DNA of 62,004 nt from Gracilibacillus oryzae (GCF_009498735.1 NZ_ML762427.1:201594-263597); one strand, 5' to 3'; counted from the first letter of the stretch, positions 53,199 through 61,442 are shown. Numbers and translations: made by a program. The notes: generated from the letters alone by a model not told the origin.

Positions 53199-53649
53199 CT
53201 GGTTCCCCTCCCATGTCCAACCTATTTTTTATCGGTACTACATATTTTCGAGAAATGTATTCTTTACATCCTGAATGGAAATAAACACAGAGATTGCCAT
53301 TAAAAGATAGCTCAAAGCAATCAATATGGTTAAGGTTACCAATGACAGATTTAGAGAAACGCATAAAATTATAAGGCGCTAGAATTACTTCTATTTCATA
53401 AAGTTTCATTTTTATTTCCACATTGCGACTTCCAATACATGCAAAGACCTTCCTCTTTTCTGAATAAACAAAATCAATATCATTAGGATCAAGCAGGACC
53501 GTTTGATCTGATTCTATGCCAAATAGGCGCTTTCGGTGTTTCCCTCTAATAATAGTAATAATTTCCTCTAATTCTTCTGTCCATTCATTTGTCTGAATCG
53601 TGATCGATGGTTCCGTATGCTCATCATTAATGTCGATATTTATCTTCAT
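53179..53649 (-). CDS. LytTR DNA-binding domain protein
   Basis: 156 residues. No receiver domain; the C-terminal LytTR domain (about 45-148) contains DIDFVYSEKRKVFACI, FMRFSKSVIGNLNHIDCF and YISRKYVVPIKNRL. Such stand-alone LytTR proteins with DUF3021 partners form membrane-tethered regulatory pairs that control their own operon and nearby transporter genes. Located 18 bp after the permease gene. Confidence 0.92.
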   Translation of the reverse strand: MKINIDINDEHTEPSITIQTNEWTEELEEIITIIRGKHRKRLFGIESDQTVLLDPNDIDFVYSEKRKVFACIGSRNVEIKMKLYEIEVILAPYNFMRFSKSVIGNLNHIDCFELSFNGNLCVYFHSGCKEYISRKYVVPIKNRLDMGGEPDDNGSN

Positions 53650-53667
53650 TTTATGCCCCCTAATCGA

Positions 53668-54414
53668 TTATCCCTTCGACCGCCTTAAAAAATTCGGATA
53701 TGCGAACAATGCAACAATAAACCCTAATAAACTGAACCCGATTAAAACGAATAATGTCTTAAATAGATCAGCAACCTGAAGCGTACCTGACATTGCATCC
53801 TGGAAAGCTTGATGCGCCCAATATTGTGGCAGGAAATTACTGATTTTCTGAAAAAATGCCGGCATTATATCGATCGGAATCCATAATCCACTCAGCACAG
53901 CTCCACCTAATGCAACAACTTGAGTCAGAGCAATACCCATATTAATTGATTTTACTAACAATGACAGTGCTAATCCTAATCCGGTAACCATAACAGTCAA
54001 GAAGATAAATAAAATAATTAAATAGAGTGGCTGTGTTAAAGGGATATCATAAATAACCTTTCCGAAAGTTGTTAATATCAATATTTGTATAATGACAATA
54101 TACATGTAAGAAATCCATTTGCCTAGCAGATAGAAAAGTGAGGGTAATGGGGTGCTTTCTATTCTGGTAACCATGCCAATATTCTGATCTTTTATAAATG
54201 AATCTGCCATTGATATCATGATAAAAAAGACAAACATAATGGTATAACCTGAGACAATGGAGACAATTACTTGCTGACGATCTGATCCGCTTAATCCCGA
54301 GGTAAATATAGAAATAAATATAACAGTGAAAATAATAGGCAGGATCAATGTCCAGAATAATAAACCCCTGTCTTGCAGACTCTTTTTCAATTCAAATCCG
54401 ATTATCGCAAACAT
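53668..54414 (-). CDS. ABC-2 type transporter permease
   Basis: 248 residues with six membrane helices. The start MFAIIGFELKKSLQDRGLLFW and the GGAVLSGLWIPIDIMPAFFQ region are typical ABC-2 permease features of drug exporter type. It partners the ATPase gene 22 bp upstream. Confidence 0.9.
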   Translation of the reverse strand: MFAIIGFELKKSLQDRGLLFWTLILPIIFTVIFISIFTSGLSGSDRQQVIVSIVSGYTIMFVFFIMISMADSFIKDQNIGMVTRIESTPLPSLFYLLGKWISYMYIVIIQILILTTFGKVIYDIPLTQPLYLIILFIFLTVMVTGLGLALSLLVKSINMGIALTQVVALGGAVLSGLWIPIDIMPAFFQKISNFLPQYWAHQAFQDAMSGTLQVADLFKTLFVLIGFSLLGFIVALFAYPNFLRRSKG

Positions 54415-54436
54415 TTAAGTCTCTCCTCTCGTTATA

Positions 54437-55315
54437 TCAGTCTCGCAGCTGGCTCCCTGTTAAGGAAAAGAATACATCCTCAAGTTTTGGTTTAACTAAC
54501 TCAAGACGTTCAATTTCTCCACTGTTTTCATTACAAAAATGAATCATTCTTTCCATCGCTGCTAATGGATTGTTTGCAGTGATTAAATAACCGCCATCTT
54601 TTCCTTTTGAACAGGTTTGGCTTAAATCATCAGGTACACACATCCTTCCCTTAACATAAATCGAAGGGACAGCATGTTTTTTCAGTAAGTGCTCAATTGA
54701 TCCATTTTCTACAACCTTGCCATGGTCCATAAATGCAGCTTCCTCACATAACTGCTCTATTTCTTCCATGTAGTGACTGGCATAAATTATTGTAAAACCA
54801 TTTGATTTAAATTTTTCGATCATGTTAAAAATATATCGTCGTGACTGCGGATCAATGCCAACTGTCGGTTCATCCATTATGATGAATCTTGGCTGATGGA
54901 TAATGGCACATCCTATATTTAATCTGCGTTTCATCCCTCCTGAAAAAGTCTTCACTTTTTCTTTTCCACGTTCTGTAAGTCCAATTTCCGATAAGACCTC
55001 TTCCGTGCGTTTTTGTAGTACAGCACCTTTTAAACCATAAAGTCTTCCAAAAAAGTGTAAATTATCTCTGGCAGACAGTGTCTCTTCTAATGCAATTTCC
55101 TGGGGAACATAACCGATTTGAATTTTGTTATTTGTAAACTGAACATTCCCGCTATAGTCCTGGATAACCGATGCAATAATTTTAATTAAAGTGGATTTGC
55201 CAGCTCCATTTGGCCCAATCAGACCGAAACAAATACCTTCAGATATATTTAAGGAAACATTTTTTAATGCAACATTGTTTTTATACGATTTACTTAAGTT
55301 CTTTAAGCTTAACAA
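54437..55315 (-). CDS. ABC transporter ATP-binding protein
   Basis: 292 residues: Walker A GPNGAGKST, signature FSGGMKRRLNIGCA, Walker B FIIMDEPTVGIDPQSR and the His switch YASHYMEEIE. DrrA/CcmA-like class used with ABC-2 exporters. TTG start with AGGGA upstream. First gene in the operon with the permease, LytTR and DUF3021 genes. Confidence 0.93.
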   Translation of the reverse strand: MLSLKNLSKSYKNNVALKNVSLNISEGICFGLIGPNGAGKSTLIKIIASVIQDYSGNVQFTNNKIQIGYVPQEIALEETLSARDNLHFFGRLYGLKGAVLQKRTEEVLSEIGLTERGKEKVKTFSGGMKRRLNIGCAIIHQPRFIIMDEPTVGIDPQSRRYIFNMIEKFKSNGFTIIYASHYMEEIEQLCEEAAFMDHGKVVENGSIEHLLKKHAVPSIYVKGRMCVPDDLSQTCSKGKDGGYLITANNPLAAMERMIHFCNENSGEIERLELVKPKLEDVFFSLTGSQLRD

Positions 55316-55550
55316 TCCAATCCCTGCCTTTCATTTTTATTCTATTATGACAATGTAATGCTTCGATTAGGTTACAAAATGACTAACATGCTGGATTTTA
55401 TGATTAAAATAACAGGAATTTTGTTTGTAAATTCATACGCTGAGGTTAAGGGGATATTTTATGAACTTTATCAAAATAAATGAGGAAATTCGGATGCTCG
55501 GAAAATGGTAAGTTTAAAGTCAAGCATGAAATATATTTCACAAAATAAAT

Positions 55551-55577
55551 AAAAGCACCCTAAAACAGGATGCTTTT
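55551..55577 (-). terminator. Terminator of manganese catalase gene
   Basis: AAAAGCACCCT (55551-55561) pairs with AGGATGCTTTT (55567-55577), with one mismatch. It lies just after the catalase stop. The rest of 55316-55550 holds no supported gene. Confidence 0.8.
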
Positions 55578-55593
55578 AAAACTTGATAATATT

Positions 55594-56412
55594 TTACTTC
55601 GGTGGTGTCCCATGCATATAGGATGGAGCAGGCTTTAATTCCTGTTTACCACCATGAGCTTCCGGTGTTTCCACATAGCCAAATTTGCCATGTCCATCAG
55701 GAGTCTTACCTGAAGCCCAACCTCCATCTCTACTTTCTTCTCCTGCAGAGAAATTCATTAAATCATAAGAAAAGTCAGTTGCTTCCCATTCTTCTGGTAC
55801 AGTTCCAGGAACAGTAGTACCATACTTTTCTTCCAGTTCTTTTAATGCGGCAATCCATTGATTCTGGTGCATAGTATCACGCGCCAGAAGGAATGAGAGC
55901 ATTTTCTTTACTCCGTTATCATTTGTCATTTCATACAATCTCGCCACTTGTAGTCTGCCTTGTGATTCGGCGTTTAAGTTCGCTCTGAAATCTGTGATTA
56001 AATTACCGCTGGCAACAATATACCCGGCATTCCACGGAACTCCTGTGCTATTTTCAGGCATTGCTCCAAGACCTGACACAATTGCATGGTGAGGATTCAT
56101 TCCACCAAGAGCTGCTTCAATTATCGGGTTTTCTGCCGCTTTTTCCTGTTCGTTAACAGGGGCATCATCTAATAATCTAGCAATCATTGTTGAAATCATT
56201 TCAATGTGCCCCAGTTCTTCTGTACCTGTGTCCATGATTAAATCTTTATACTTTTCTTCTCCTCGTGCATTCCAACCTTGAAATAAGTATTGCATGGCAA
56301 CAGACATTTCGCCATATTGTCCGCCTAATATTTCTTGAAGTTTCTTTGCATACACCGGATCTGGACGGTCGGGCTTAGCGTGATATTGCAATTCTTTTCT
56401 ATGAAAAAACAT
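55594..56412 (-). CDS. Manganese catalase
   Basis: 272 residues, ferritin-like four-helix bundle with metal ligands in YGEMSVAMQYLFQG, GTEELGHIEMISTM, NLNAESQGRLQVARL and DTMHQNQWIAAL. The C-terminal ~50 residues are a Gly/Pro-rich tail. It disproportionates hydrogen peroxide with a dinuclear Mn centre. Related to YdbD/CotJC of Bacillus. GGTGG lies upstream of the ATG. Confidence 0.95.
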   Translation of the reverse strand: MFFHRKELQYHAKPDRPDPVYAKKLQEILGGQYGEMSVAMQYLFQGWNARGEEKYKDLIMDTGTEELGHIEMISTMIARLLDDAPVNEQEKAAENPIIEAALGGMNPHHAIVSGLGAMPENSTGVPWNAGYIVASGNLITDFRANLNAESQGRLQVARLYEMTNDNGVKKMLSFLLARDTMHQNQWIAALKELEEKYGTTVPGTVPEEWEATDFSYDLMNFSAGEESRDGGWASGKTPDGHGKFGYVETPEAHGGKQELKPAPSYMHGTPPK

Positions 56413-56466
56413 AATTCAGACCACCTTTAATGAAGAATTCATTTCTTAATACTGGGCAAAATAATG

Positions 56467-56496
56467 CCCCCCTTTTCAAATTTAAAAGAGGGGCTT
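56467..56496 (-). terminator. Terminator of YjzC-like gene
   Basis: GCCCC(T)CTTTT and its partner AAAAGGGGGGC form a stem, read on the minus strand, just past the stop of the small gene at 56504. Confidence 0.7.
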
Positions 56497-56503
56497 GTGT
56501 ATC

Positions 56504-56686
56504 TTAAGAAGATTTTACCCAATATGCTGCCTCATGTTCTGATGGAGATGGAGGGAATTGATCTCCTGCGCTTAAATCGATTTCTGAATCGTCATTATGG
56601 TTATTTCCATTTAATAACTTATCTACTTTATACTTACCAGATTCAGGAGCTTTTTCTCCCGTTTTATATTGTTTATCATTTGCCAT
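56504..56686 (-). CDS. YjzC-like small protein
   Basis: 60 residues. FKPG/KTGEKAPESGKYKV near the start and the DLSAGDQFPPSPS motif resemble YjzC-type small Bacillus proteins (KAPxxG...AGDxFP). TAGGAGG precedes the ATG. Function unknown; presumably stress- or sporulation-linked like its neighbours. Confidence 0.7.
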   Translation of the reverse strand: MANDKQYKTGEKAPESGKYKVDKLLNGNNHNDDSEIDLSAGDQFPPSPSEHEAAYWVKSS

Positions 56687-56752
56687 TTATATCATCCTCC
56701 TATATAATTGACAATAGTTAATTAGTTTAATATTTATCTAATCGGTCGAAAT

Positions 56753-57271
56753 TTAAGAGTTGTTATTGTTTCTTCTTGAATTACGGCCGCCTTTTTTACC
56801 AATTTCTTCGTAATGATCTTCGCCATATTTATCGCTTGTTGTTTCTCCGCCTTTTTGACCGATTTCCTGGAAGTGCTCTGTATCATACTTGTCACTTGTT
56901 GTTTCTCCGCCTTTTTGGCCGATTTCCTGGAAGTGCTCTGTATCATACTTATCACTTGTTGCTTCTCCGCCTTTTTGGCCGATTTCCTGGAAGTGCTCTG
57001 TATCATATTTGTCACTTACTGCTTCTCCGCCTTGTTGACCGATTTCCTGGAAGTGCTCACTATCATATTTATCACTTACTGTTTGTCCACCTTTTTTCCC
57101 AATCTCTTGGTAAAAGTCCTGATCATGATTTTGGCTTGTTGTTTTTCCGCCTTTTTGCCCAATTTCCTGGAAGTGTTCTGTATCATATTTGTTGCTTACT
57201 GTTTCTCCACCTTTTTGGCCTGCTTGCTCTCTGCTCATTTTACCGTTATTATTATTGTTATTTTTCGCCAT
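56753..57271 (-). CDS. gsiB: General stress protein GsiB (KGG-repeat protein)
   Basis: 172 residues, highly hydrophilic, made of seven ~20-residue repeats with core EHFQEIGQKGGETTSDKYD (part), the KGG/plant LEA group-1-like unit. In B. subtilis GsiB is one of the strongest sigma-B-dependent general stress proteins. The DNA carries matching 60-bp repeats, so copy number may vary. A sigma-B-type promoter lies at 57330-57355, and AGGAGGT precedes the ATG. Confidence 0.95.
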   Translation of the reverse strand: MAKNNNNNNGKMSREQAGQKGGETVSNKYDTEHFQEIGQKGGKTTSQNHDQDFYQEIGKKGGQTVSDKYDSEHFQEIGQQGGEAVSDKYDTEHFQEIGQKGGEATSDKYDTEHFQEIGQKGGETTSDKYDTEHFQEIGQKGGETTSDKYGEDHYEEIGKKGGRNSRRNNNNS

Positions 57272-57329
57272 TTAAAACTACCTCCTGTAAATTAGTTATT
57301 TTTTTGTGATTATTTATCACATTTTTCTT

Positions 57330-57355
57330 ATACCTCTATAAACTTTTAAATAAAC
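57330..57355 (-). promoter_or_regulatory. Sigma-B-type promoter of gsiB
   Basis: Minus-strand GTTTAT (57355-57350), 14-bp spacer, AGGTAT (57335-57330), close to the sigma-B consensus GTTTAA / GGGTAT. Confidence 0.7.
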
Positions 57356-57400
57356 ATGTTTTCCATTATTTTTTATTTCTGTAATATAATTGTATAAATG

Positions 57401-58507
57401 TCACTTACTCGAAACAGATAGTTCCTTAATGTTGGCCACATCTATACTGATAAAGTCTTTCATAATTTCTACATATTCTCTGACAGAGTCTATATACACC
57501 ATTTCATTTTCCCCGTGCCAGTCTGCACCTACAGGGCCAAATTCAACTGCTGCACTTCCATACTTTGTGAAAAATTGGGCATCAGAAGACCCATGTTGAC
57601 CAAACACATTAACATCTTCCAATTGCGTCTCTCTCTTGATCGATCTTTTTAACATTTGCACATAAGGATCATCAGGCTCTGTTTTAACTGGGTCATTACA
57701 AATATGGATTTGGACATCTCCATCTGTAATATCTTTGATTTGCTGATAGATAACATTTGGATCCTGATTTGGCAGATAACGAATGTCTAATGCCATTTCA
57801 CAAACTTCTGGTACTTTGTTGTACACTGTTCCTCCAGATAACTTGGCAAGATTAATGGATGGTTTATCGTAAAACGGTGGTTCTATTTCTTCAGCAAATG
57901 GTAATCTTAATATATCTTCATATAGCTGATATGCTTTCATAACAGCATTTACCCCATCCCACGGCCTGCTGCCATGTGCAGGCTTGCCATAAATCTTAAA
58001 GTCAAGTTGTAATACCCCTTTAGATTGAACCGCAACGCCTAAATTTGTCGGTTCACCACAAATCATAAAGTCGCCTCGGTAACCTTGATCAGCTAAAAAC
58101 TTACTTCCATTCCTGCCACCTGTCTCCTCATCCGGGACAATCTGCAGCATTACTTTTGCCGGCAATACGTGGTCTTTCAACTGTGCAACAGTTTCCATCA
58201 TCGCCGCAACACCAGCTTTCATATCAACCGAGCCGCGACCATACATTTTACCGTCTTTTATAAAAGGCTGAAACTGCTCTTTTTCCCCTTCAATTACATC
58301 AACATGACCATTTAACACAATCGTCTGCTCGCCCTCACCAATTTCACAAACTAAAGACTGATAACCACTATTACTGATTTTGTTTACCAGAAGGCCTCTT
58401 CCTTCCAGCCAATCAGCACAGAAGTCAACCGCTCTGTTTGCTCCATCTTTAGTTGAGCTGTCTATTTCAATTAATTCTTTTAAGAGAGAAACTAATTGTT
58501 CTCTCAT
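57401..58507 (-). CDS. M20-family zinc peptidase/deacylase (ArgE/DapE type)
   Basis: 368 residues. Metal and catalytic motifs: GHVDV (His-68, Asp-70), GRGSVDMKAG (Asp-95), PDEETGG (Glu-127/128), GEPT and a C-terminal FGQHGSSDAQFF plus HGENEMV. A lid domain (about 180-290) starts at GKPAHGSRPWDG. GGAGGG precedes the ATG. It begins 15 bp after the ATP-grasp gene stop, so the two are one operon; the pair may make or recycle an N-acyl or dipeptide-like compound. Confidence 0.92.
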   Translation of the reverse strand: MREQLVSLLKELIEIDSSTKDGANRAVDFCADWLEGRGLLVNKISNSGYQSLVCEIGEGEQTIVLNGHVDVIEGEKEQFQPFIKDGKMYGRGSVDMKAGVAAMMETVAQLKDHVLPAKVMLQIVPDEETGGRNGSKFLADQGYRGDFMICGEPTNLGVAVQSKGVLQLDFKIYGKPAHGSRPWDGVNAVMKAYQLYEDILRLPFAEEIEPPFYDKPSINLAKLSGGTVYNKVPEVCEMALDIRYLPNQDPNVIYQQIKDITDGDVQIHICNDPVKTEPDDPYVQMLKRSIKRETQLEDVNVFGQHGSSDAQFFTKYGSAAVEFGPVGADWHGENEMVYIDSVREYVEIMKDFISIDVANIKELSVSSK

Positions 58508-58522
58508 TCTATCCCTCCTTTA

Positions 58523-59569
58523 TTATCTGTTCATTACTGTCGGTTTTTCTTTATCAATCGCCACTACTGTATCATGACGTGCTAAATCTAAACCTGCCTG
58601 CTGAGTGAGCCAATCTTCATCTACCTTTTCACCCCTGGTAATGTTAATTATTGCTGCAGGTATATTTGCACCAGCTCTGTGTGAGAATGCATAACCTCCG
58701 CCAAATCGAGGATTGATATCAATCACATAATAATTTTTCCCATCATAATAGACGTCTGTGTTGATATAACCCGCATGTTTTAAGTTTGAGCCTATTTTTT
58801 CCCCGATTTCCAGTAATTCCTCTGAATTTTCTGTAACACATTTGTCGATGTCCCCACCACGCATAGCGAATTGCCTGCGCACAAGTGATGTGACATAATT
58901 TCCATCCAGATCATTAAAGATATCCAGACTAAACTTATCTCCTTCTATTACTTCCTGAATAATGACATTCTCTTCGGCACTCTTCGATGTTGCATCATCT
59001 AACGGAGATTCCTTTATTTCCCTTACAGCACAATCATACGCATGCTGTAACTCTTCTACGTTATATGCGAATTCCACACCCATGGAGGCAGATCCATTAC
59101 GAGGTTTGATGATTAATGGATAATCCACTTCTCCACTTTCCAATCCTTTTTCAGCATCAGTTACATTCAAATAAGAAAATGGCGCTTTTACTTCAAAAGG
59201 TTGTAAAAGTTCTCTGTACTTCCCTTTGTCTCTCACTTTCTCCACAACCGATTCGTCCGGAACAAAAAGCTTTATATCTTTTTCAACAAATTTATGCTTT
59301 GCTGCAGCTAACTTTGGGACCTCCCAGTCATTTAATGGCACTATACAATTAACATGCTCTTTTGTACAAATATTAAATATAGCGTCCAGATAACCTGGGG
59401 CAGTCTGATGGGGGATCATATAGTTTTTGTCCCCTGCTTGCAAGGATGGCGCATTATATTCTGGATCAGCTGTAATAACATTTCCTTCTATGCCCAGACT
59501 TTTTAATGCATCCTTAAAAAAGCCAACAAAATCTATCCTTCTTGCGCTTGAAGTTATTAAAATATTCAT
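58523..59569 (-). CDS. ATP-grasp ligase (carbamoyl-phosphate-synthase-like)
   Basis: 348 residues. N-terminal Rossmann-like pre-ATP-grasp domain (NILITSSARRIDFVGFFKDAL), central ATP-grasp (about 115-305) with PLIIKPRNGSASMGVEF, NVIIQEVIEGDKFSLDIF and the metal-binding YVIDINPRFGGG. ATG 59569 is chosen (AAGGAG ten bases upstream) over TTG 59572. It resembles CarB-type/PylC-like ligases joining a carboxylate and an amine, but the substrates cannot be named. Operon with the M20 gene. Confidence 0.9.
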   Translation of the reverse strand: MNILITSSARRIDFVGFFKDALKSLGIEGNVITADPEYNAPSLQAGDKNYMIPHQTAPGYLDAIFNICTKEHVNCIVPLNDWEVPKLAAAKHKFVEKDIKLFVPDESVVEKVRDKGKYRELLQPFEVKAPFSYLNVTDAEKGLESGEVDYPLIIKPRNGSASMGVEFAYNVEELQHAYDCAVREIKESPLDDATSKSAEENVIIQEVIEGDKFSLDIFNDLDGNYVTSLVRRQFAMRGGDIDKCVTENSEELLEIGEKIGSNLKHAGYINTDVYYDGKNYYVIDINPRFGGGYAFSHRAGANIPAAIINITRGEKVDEDWLTQQAGLDLARHDTVVAIDKEKPTVMNR

Positions 59570-59755
59570 CAATAGTCATCTCCTTTTGCTATAGTTGTAT
59601 TGCTTATACCCCCGCTTTCTTGTATAAAACACGATAATTAAATTTTACACACGAATTTAAAGCAGTTGTAATATATCAGCAAACGCCATACCTTTGAAGG
59701 AGATAACCCAAAAATCCGACATACTTTTATGCCTGTATTTCAGCTTTTCATTTTG

Positions 59756-59953
59756 CTAAAATCCTGCTTCACTGCTTTTCTCATCTAATTGCCTTACGTC
59801 TACTTCCACTGTCTTATCAGAATTTTCCCGATATCGAACGAGAGCTTTTTTGGATTCTTCATCTACTGACAGGATATAGACCTTTTCACCTAAATACTCC
59901 ACATCTTTCATATTTGGATCCTGAGTAATTTCTTTTGCTCGTATAATGTTCAT
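59756..59953 (-). CDS. sspH: Small acid-soluble spore protein, H type
   Basis: 65 residues: MNIIRAKEITQDPNM and VEYLGEKVYILSVDEESKKALVR fit the SspH family (MDIxRAxEI..., V-Y-G-x-V-Y-I). These minor SASPs are made in the forespore under sigma-G. AGGAGGGA precedes the ATG. The upstream region was checked for a sigma-G promoter without a firm match. Confidence 0.88.
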   Translation of the reverse strand: MNIIRAKEITQDPNMKDVEYLGEKVYILSVDEESKKALVRYRENSDKTVEVDVRQLDEKSSEAGF

Positions 59954-60114
59954 TTATTTCCCTCCTTTATATTCTTTTCCTAGTTTTTTCATACCTTTTT
60001 ATTCACTGGATCAAACATTGGACTTGTTCTTCTAGAAAATTATTGATGTAAAGTGTATGAACAGCAAAATAGAGTACATATTAAAATTGATGATATTTCA
60101 AGGAGGTTTTTAGA

Positions 60115-60366
60115 ATGGCTCGAATTGGAGTGGAACAATCGTTAACAAACGTTCAACAAATGCTGCAGGCGGAAGGTCATGAAGTGGTCGTATTAAGACA
60201 AGAAGAGGACGCTAATGGCTGTGATTGCTGCGTGATCTCCGGTCTGGATGAAAATATGATGGGGATGCAAGACGCCGCGATCCAAGGTTCTGTCATTAGT
60301 GCTAGCGGGCTTAGTGCAAATGATATTAGTCAGCAAGTAAATCAAAAAATACAGGGACTGCAATAA
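60115..60366 (+). CDS. ykuS: YkuS/UPF0180-family protein
   Basis: 83 residues: [48 protein letters not shown] (quoted in part: GCDCCVISG) match YkuS. Strong AAGGAGG precedes the ATG. Function unknown. A terminator follows at 60373. Confidence 0.92.
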   Translation: MARIGVEQSLTNVQQMLQAEGHEVVVLRQEEDANGCDCCVISGLDENMMGMQDAAIQGSVISASGLSANDISQQVNQKIQGLQ

Positions 60367-60372
60367 ATTTAA

Positions 60373-60397
60373 CCCGGATCTAAGTTTTAGATCCGGG
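60373..60397 (+). terminator. Terminator of ykuS
   Basis: CCCGGATCTAA (60373-60383) pairs with TTAGATCCGGG (60387-60397), a perfect stem, followed by a weakly T-rich stretch. Confidence 0.8.
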
Positions 60398-60401
60398 CTG
60401 A

Positions 60402-60467
60402 TTAATGTGTATAACAGTAATCCCTATTGTAACTTACATTCTCAAAATTTATTAATTTCAAATCCAT
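60402..60467 (-). CDS. Possible 21-residue peptide with strong ribosome site
   Basis: ATG at 60467 is preceded by GGAGGAGG at seven bases; the frame gives 21 residues (MDLKLINFENVSY... ending DYCYTH) and stops at 60402, next to the ykuS terminator. It resembles the first residues of an ABC ATPase, so it could be the remnant of one, or a true small peptide. The remaining gap 60468-60777 has no supported gene. Confidence 0.3.
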   Translation of the reverse strand: MDLKLINFENVSYNRDYCYTH

Positions 60468-60777
60468 TTAGCTACCTCCTCCATCTCCCCACATCATTCC
60501 CTTATTGTATTCAGAGTCAATATGTCATAACAAAATGGGATGATCCCGATCCTTCTGCCCATCCTCTCCAGGGTCTGTCTGAGTGAAATAAGCGTATCTG
60601 CCATTTAAATTCTCAAAAAATGATAAAATCCCTCTTTTCACCCCCCTAAGGAATATATTGTAAATGAATTATTAAAAATCAGTGAAATTATGATATCCCA
60701 GGAGGTACTTACAGATGAGTTAGTACCAGGAAAGAAAATGGAAGCATCCGAGAAAAACCCTTATCATAAAAACCTTT

Positions 60778-60803
60778 GTTTCAGAAAATGATGAGCCGGG
60801 TAT
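60778..60803 (+). promoter_or_regulatory. Sigma-B promoter of csbD
   Basis: GTTTCA (60778-60783), 14-bp spacer, GGGTAT (60798-60803): a close match to the sigma-B consensus, 36 bp before the csbD start. Confidence 0.85.
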
Positions 60804-60838
60804 AAAGTTTATATAATATTACAAAGGAGTGTTTTTAG

Positions 60839-61036
60839 ATGGCTGATAAAAAAGGACTTGGAGATAAAGTAAAAGGTGCAGTAAATAATGTAAAAGGCGA
60901 AGCTAAGGATCAAATCGGCAATGCTACTGACAATCCTGAACTACAGGCAAAAGGCAAAAAGGACAAACTAAAAGGTAGCATGCAAAATGATATTGGTGAA
61001 GCAAAGGACGAACAAGACAACCGCTATAACCGATAA
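60839..61036 (+). CDS. csbD: CsbD-family general stress protein
   Basis: 65 residues, lysine/aspartate-rich with the CsbD pattern KVKGAVNNVKGEAKDQIG and ...KLKGSMQNDIGEAKDE. In B. subtilis csbD is sigma-B-controlled, in agreement with the promoter at 60778. AAAGGAG precedes the ATG. Role in stress tolerance not defined. Confidence 0.93.
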   Translation: MADKKGLGDKVKGAVNNVKGEAKDQIGNATDNPELQAKGKKDKLKGSMQNDIGEAKDEQDNRYNR

Positions 61037-61046
61037 TATACGGAAA

Positions 61047-61092
61047 AGTGAGACTATGATCAGTGGGACGTTGCTCCACTGATAATTGGTGT
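61047..61092 (+). repeat. Dispersed hairpin repeat, copy 3
   Basis: AAGTGAGACTATGATCAGTGGG with ATCAGTGG / CCACTGAT stem (61058-61082). The reverse complement of the right part of copy 2 begins AAGTGAGACTTTGATCAG, so the two share over 17 bp. It lies 10 bp after csbD and may serve as its terminator. Confidence 0.6.
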
Positions 61093-61194
61093 GATCTATC
61101 AGGAAATAGACATCTCTAATCTTCAGGGTAACATCCTTATGTTTGAATTGAATCTAATAGAAAATTAGCACATTAATAAAACGAACAGATGATA

Positions 61195-61280
61195 TATAAT
61201 GCACGGAAATTTATAGTGTTTTGAATAGATGTTCTGCTCTCCTTTCTAAGGAAGAAGCATTTATTCAAAACTTTTTTTGT
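61195..61280 (+). ncRNA. Candidate small RNA: orphan promoter, long hairpin and T-run
   Basis: TTAATA (61173-61178), 16-bp spacer and TATAAT (61195-61200) are followed by arms GTTTTGAATAGATG (61218-61231) and CATTTATTCAAAAC (61258-61271; 13 of 14 pair), then T7 (61272-61278). No gene lies between promoter and terminator. The hairpin interior contains CTCTCCTTTCT, which can pair with Shine-Dalgarno sequences, and its own AAGGA partner. It may be a small regulatory RNA or a stray terminator. Confidence 0.35.
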
Positions 61281-61364
61281 GTGCACATTTTTTTTAAAAA
61301 GTTTCTATCCTTAAAATACAATGATATGGAGGGATTTTCACACATTCCCTTGGATTTTAGCCCA

Positions 61365-61411
61365 AAACACGAACAATAATTATTTACATTATACGAAAGT
61401 TCGTTTATAAT
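61365..61411 (+). promoter_or_regulatory. guaC promoter with tandem PurBoxes
   Basis: PurBox 1 AAACACGAACAAT (61365-61377) and inverted PurBox 2 (61396-61408, reading ATAAACGAACTTT on the minus strand) match the Bacillus PurR box with CGAAC cores facing each other. The promoter TTTACA (61383-61388), 17-bp spacer, TATAAT (61406-61411) lies within the boxes. guaC is a known member of the B. subtilis PurR regulon. Confidence 0.85.
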
Positions 61412-61442
61412 AATTATGGTTCGAAATTAAATCTTAAAAAAA

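Noticed and set aside
55461-55511. 17-residue frame after an AAGGGG sequence
   Set aside because: Too short, with no recognisable feature and no clear promoter; likely chance in AT-rich spacer.
56776-57309. Long open frames antisense to gsiB (plus strand)
   Set aside because: They mirror the 60-bp repeats of gsiB; the composition is unnatural (many Phe, Cys, Leu) and there is no ribosome site. The minus-strand GsiB frame is clearly real.
60700-60790. Short frames around an AGGAGG followed by ATG AGT TAG
   Set aside because: The first stops after two codons and the next (17 residues) overlaps the sigma-B promoter of csbD.
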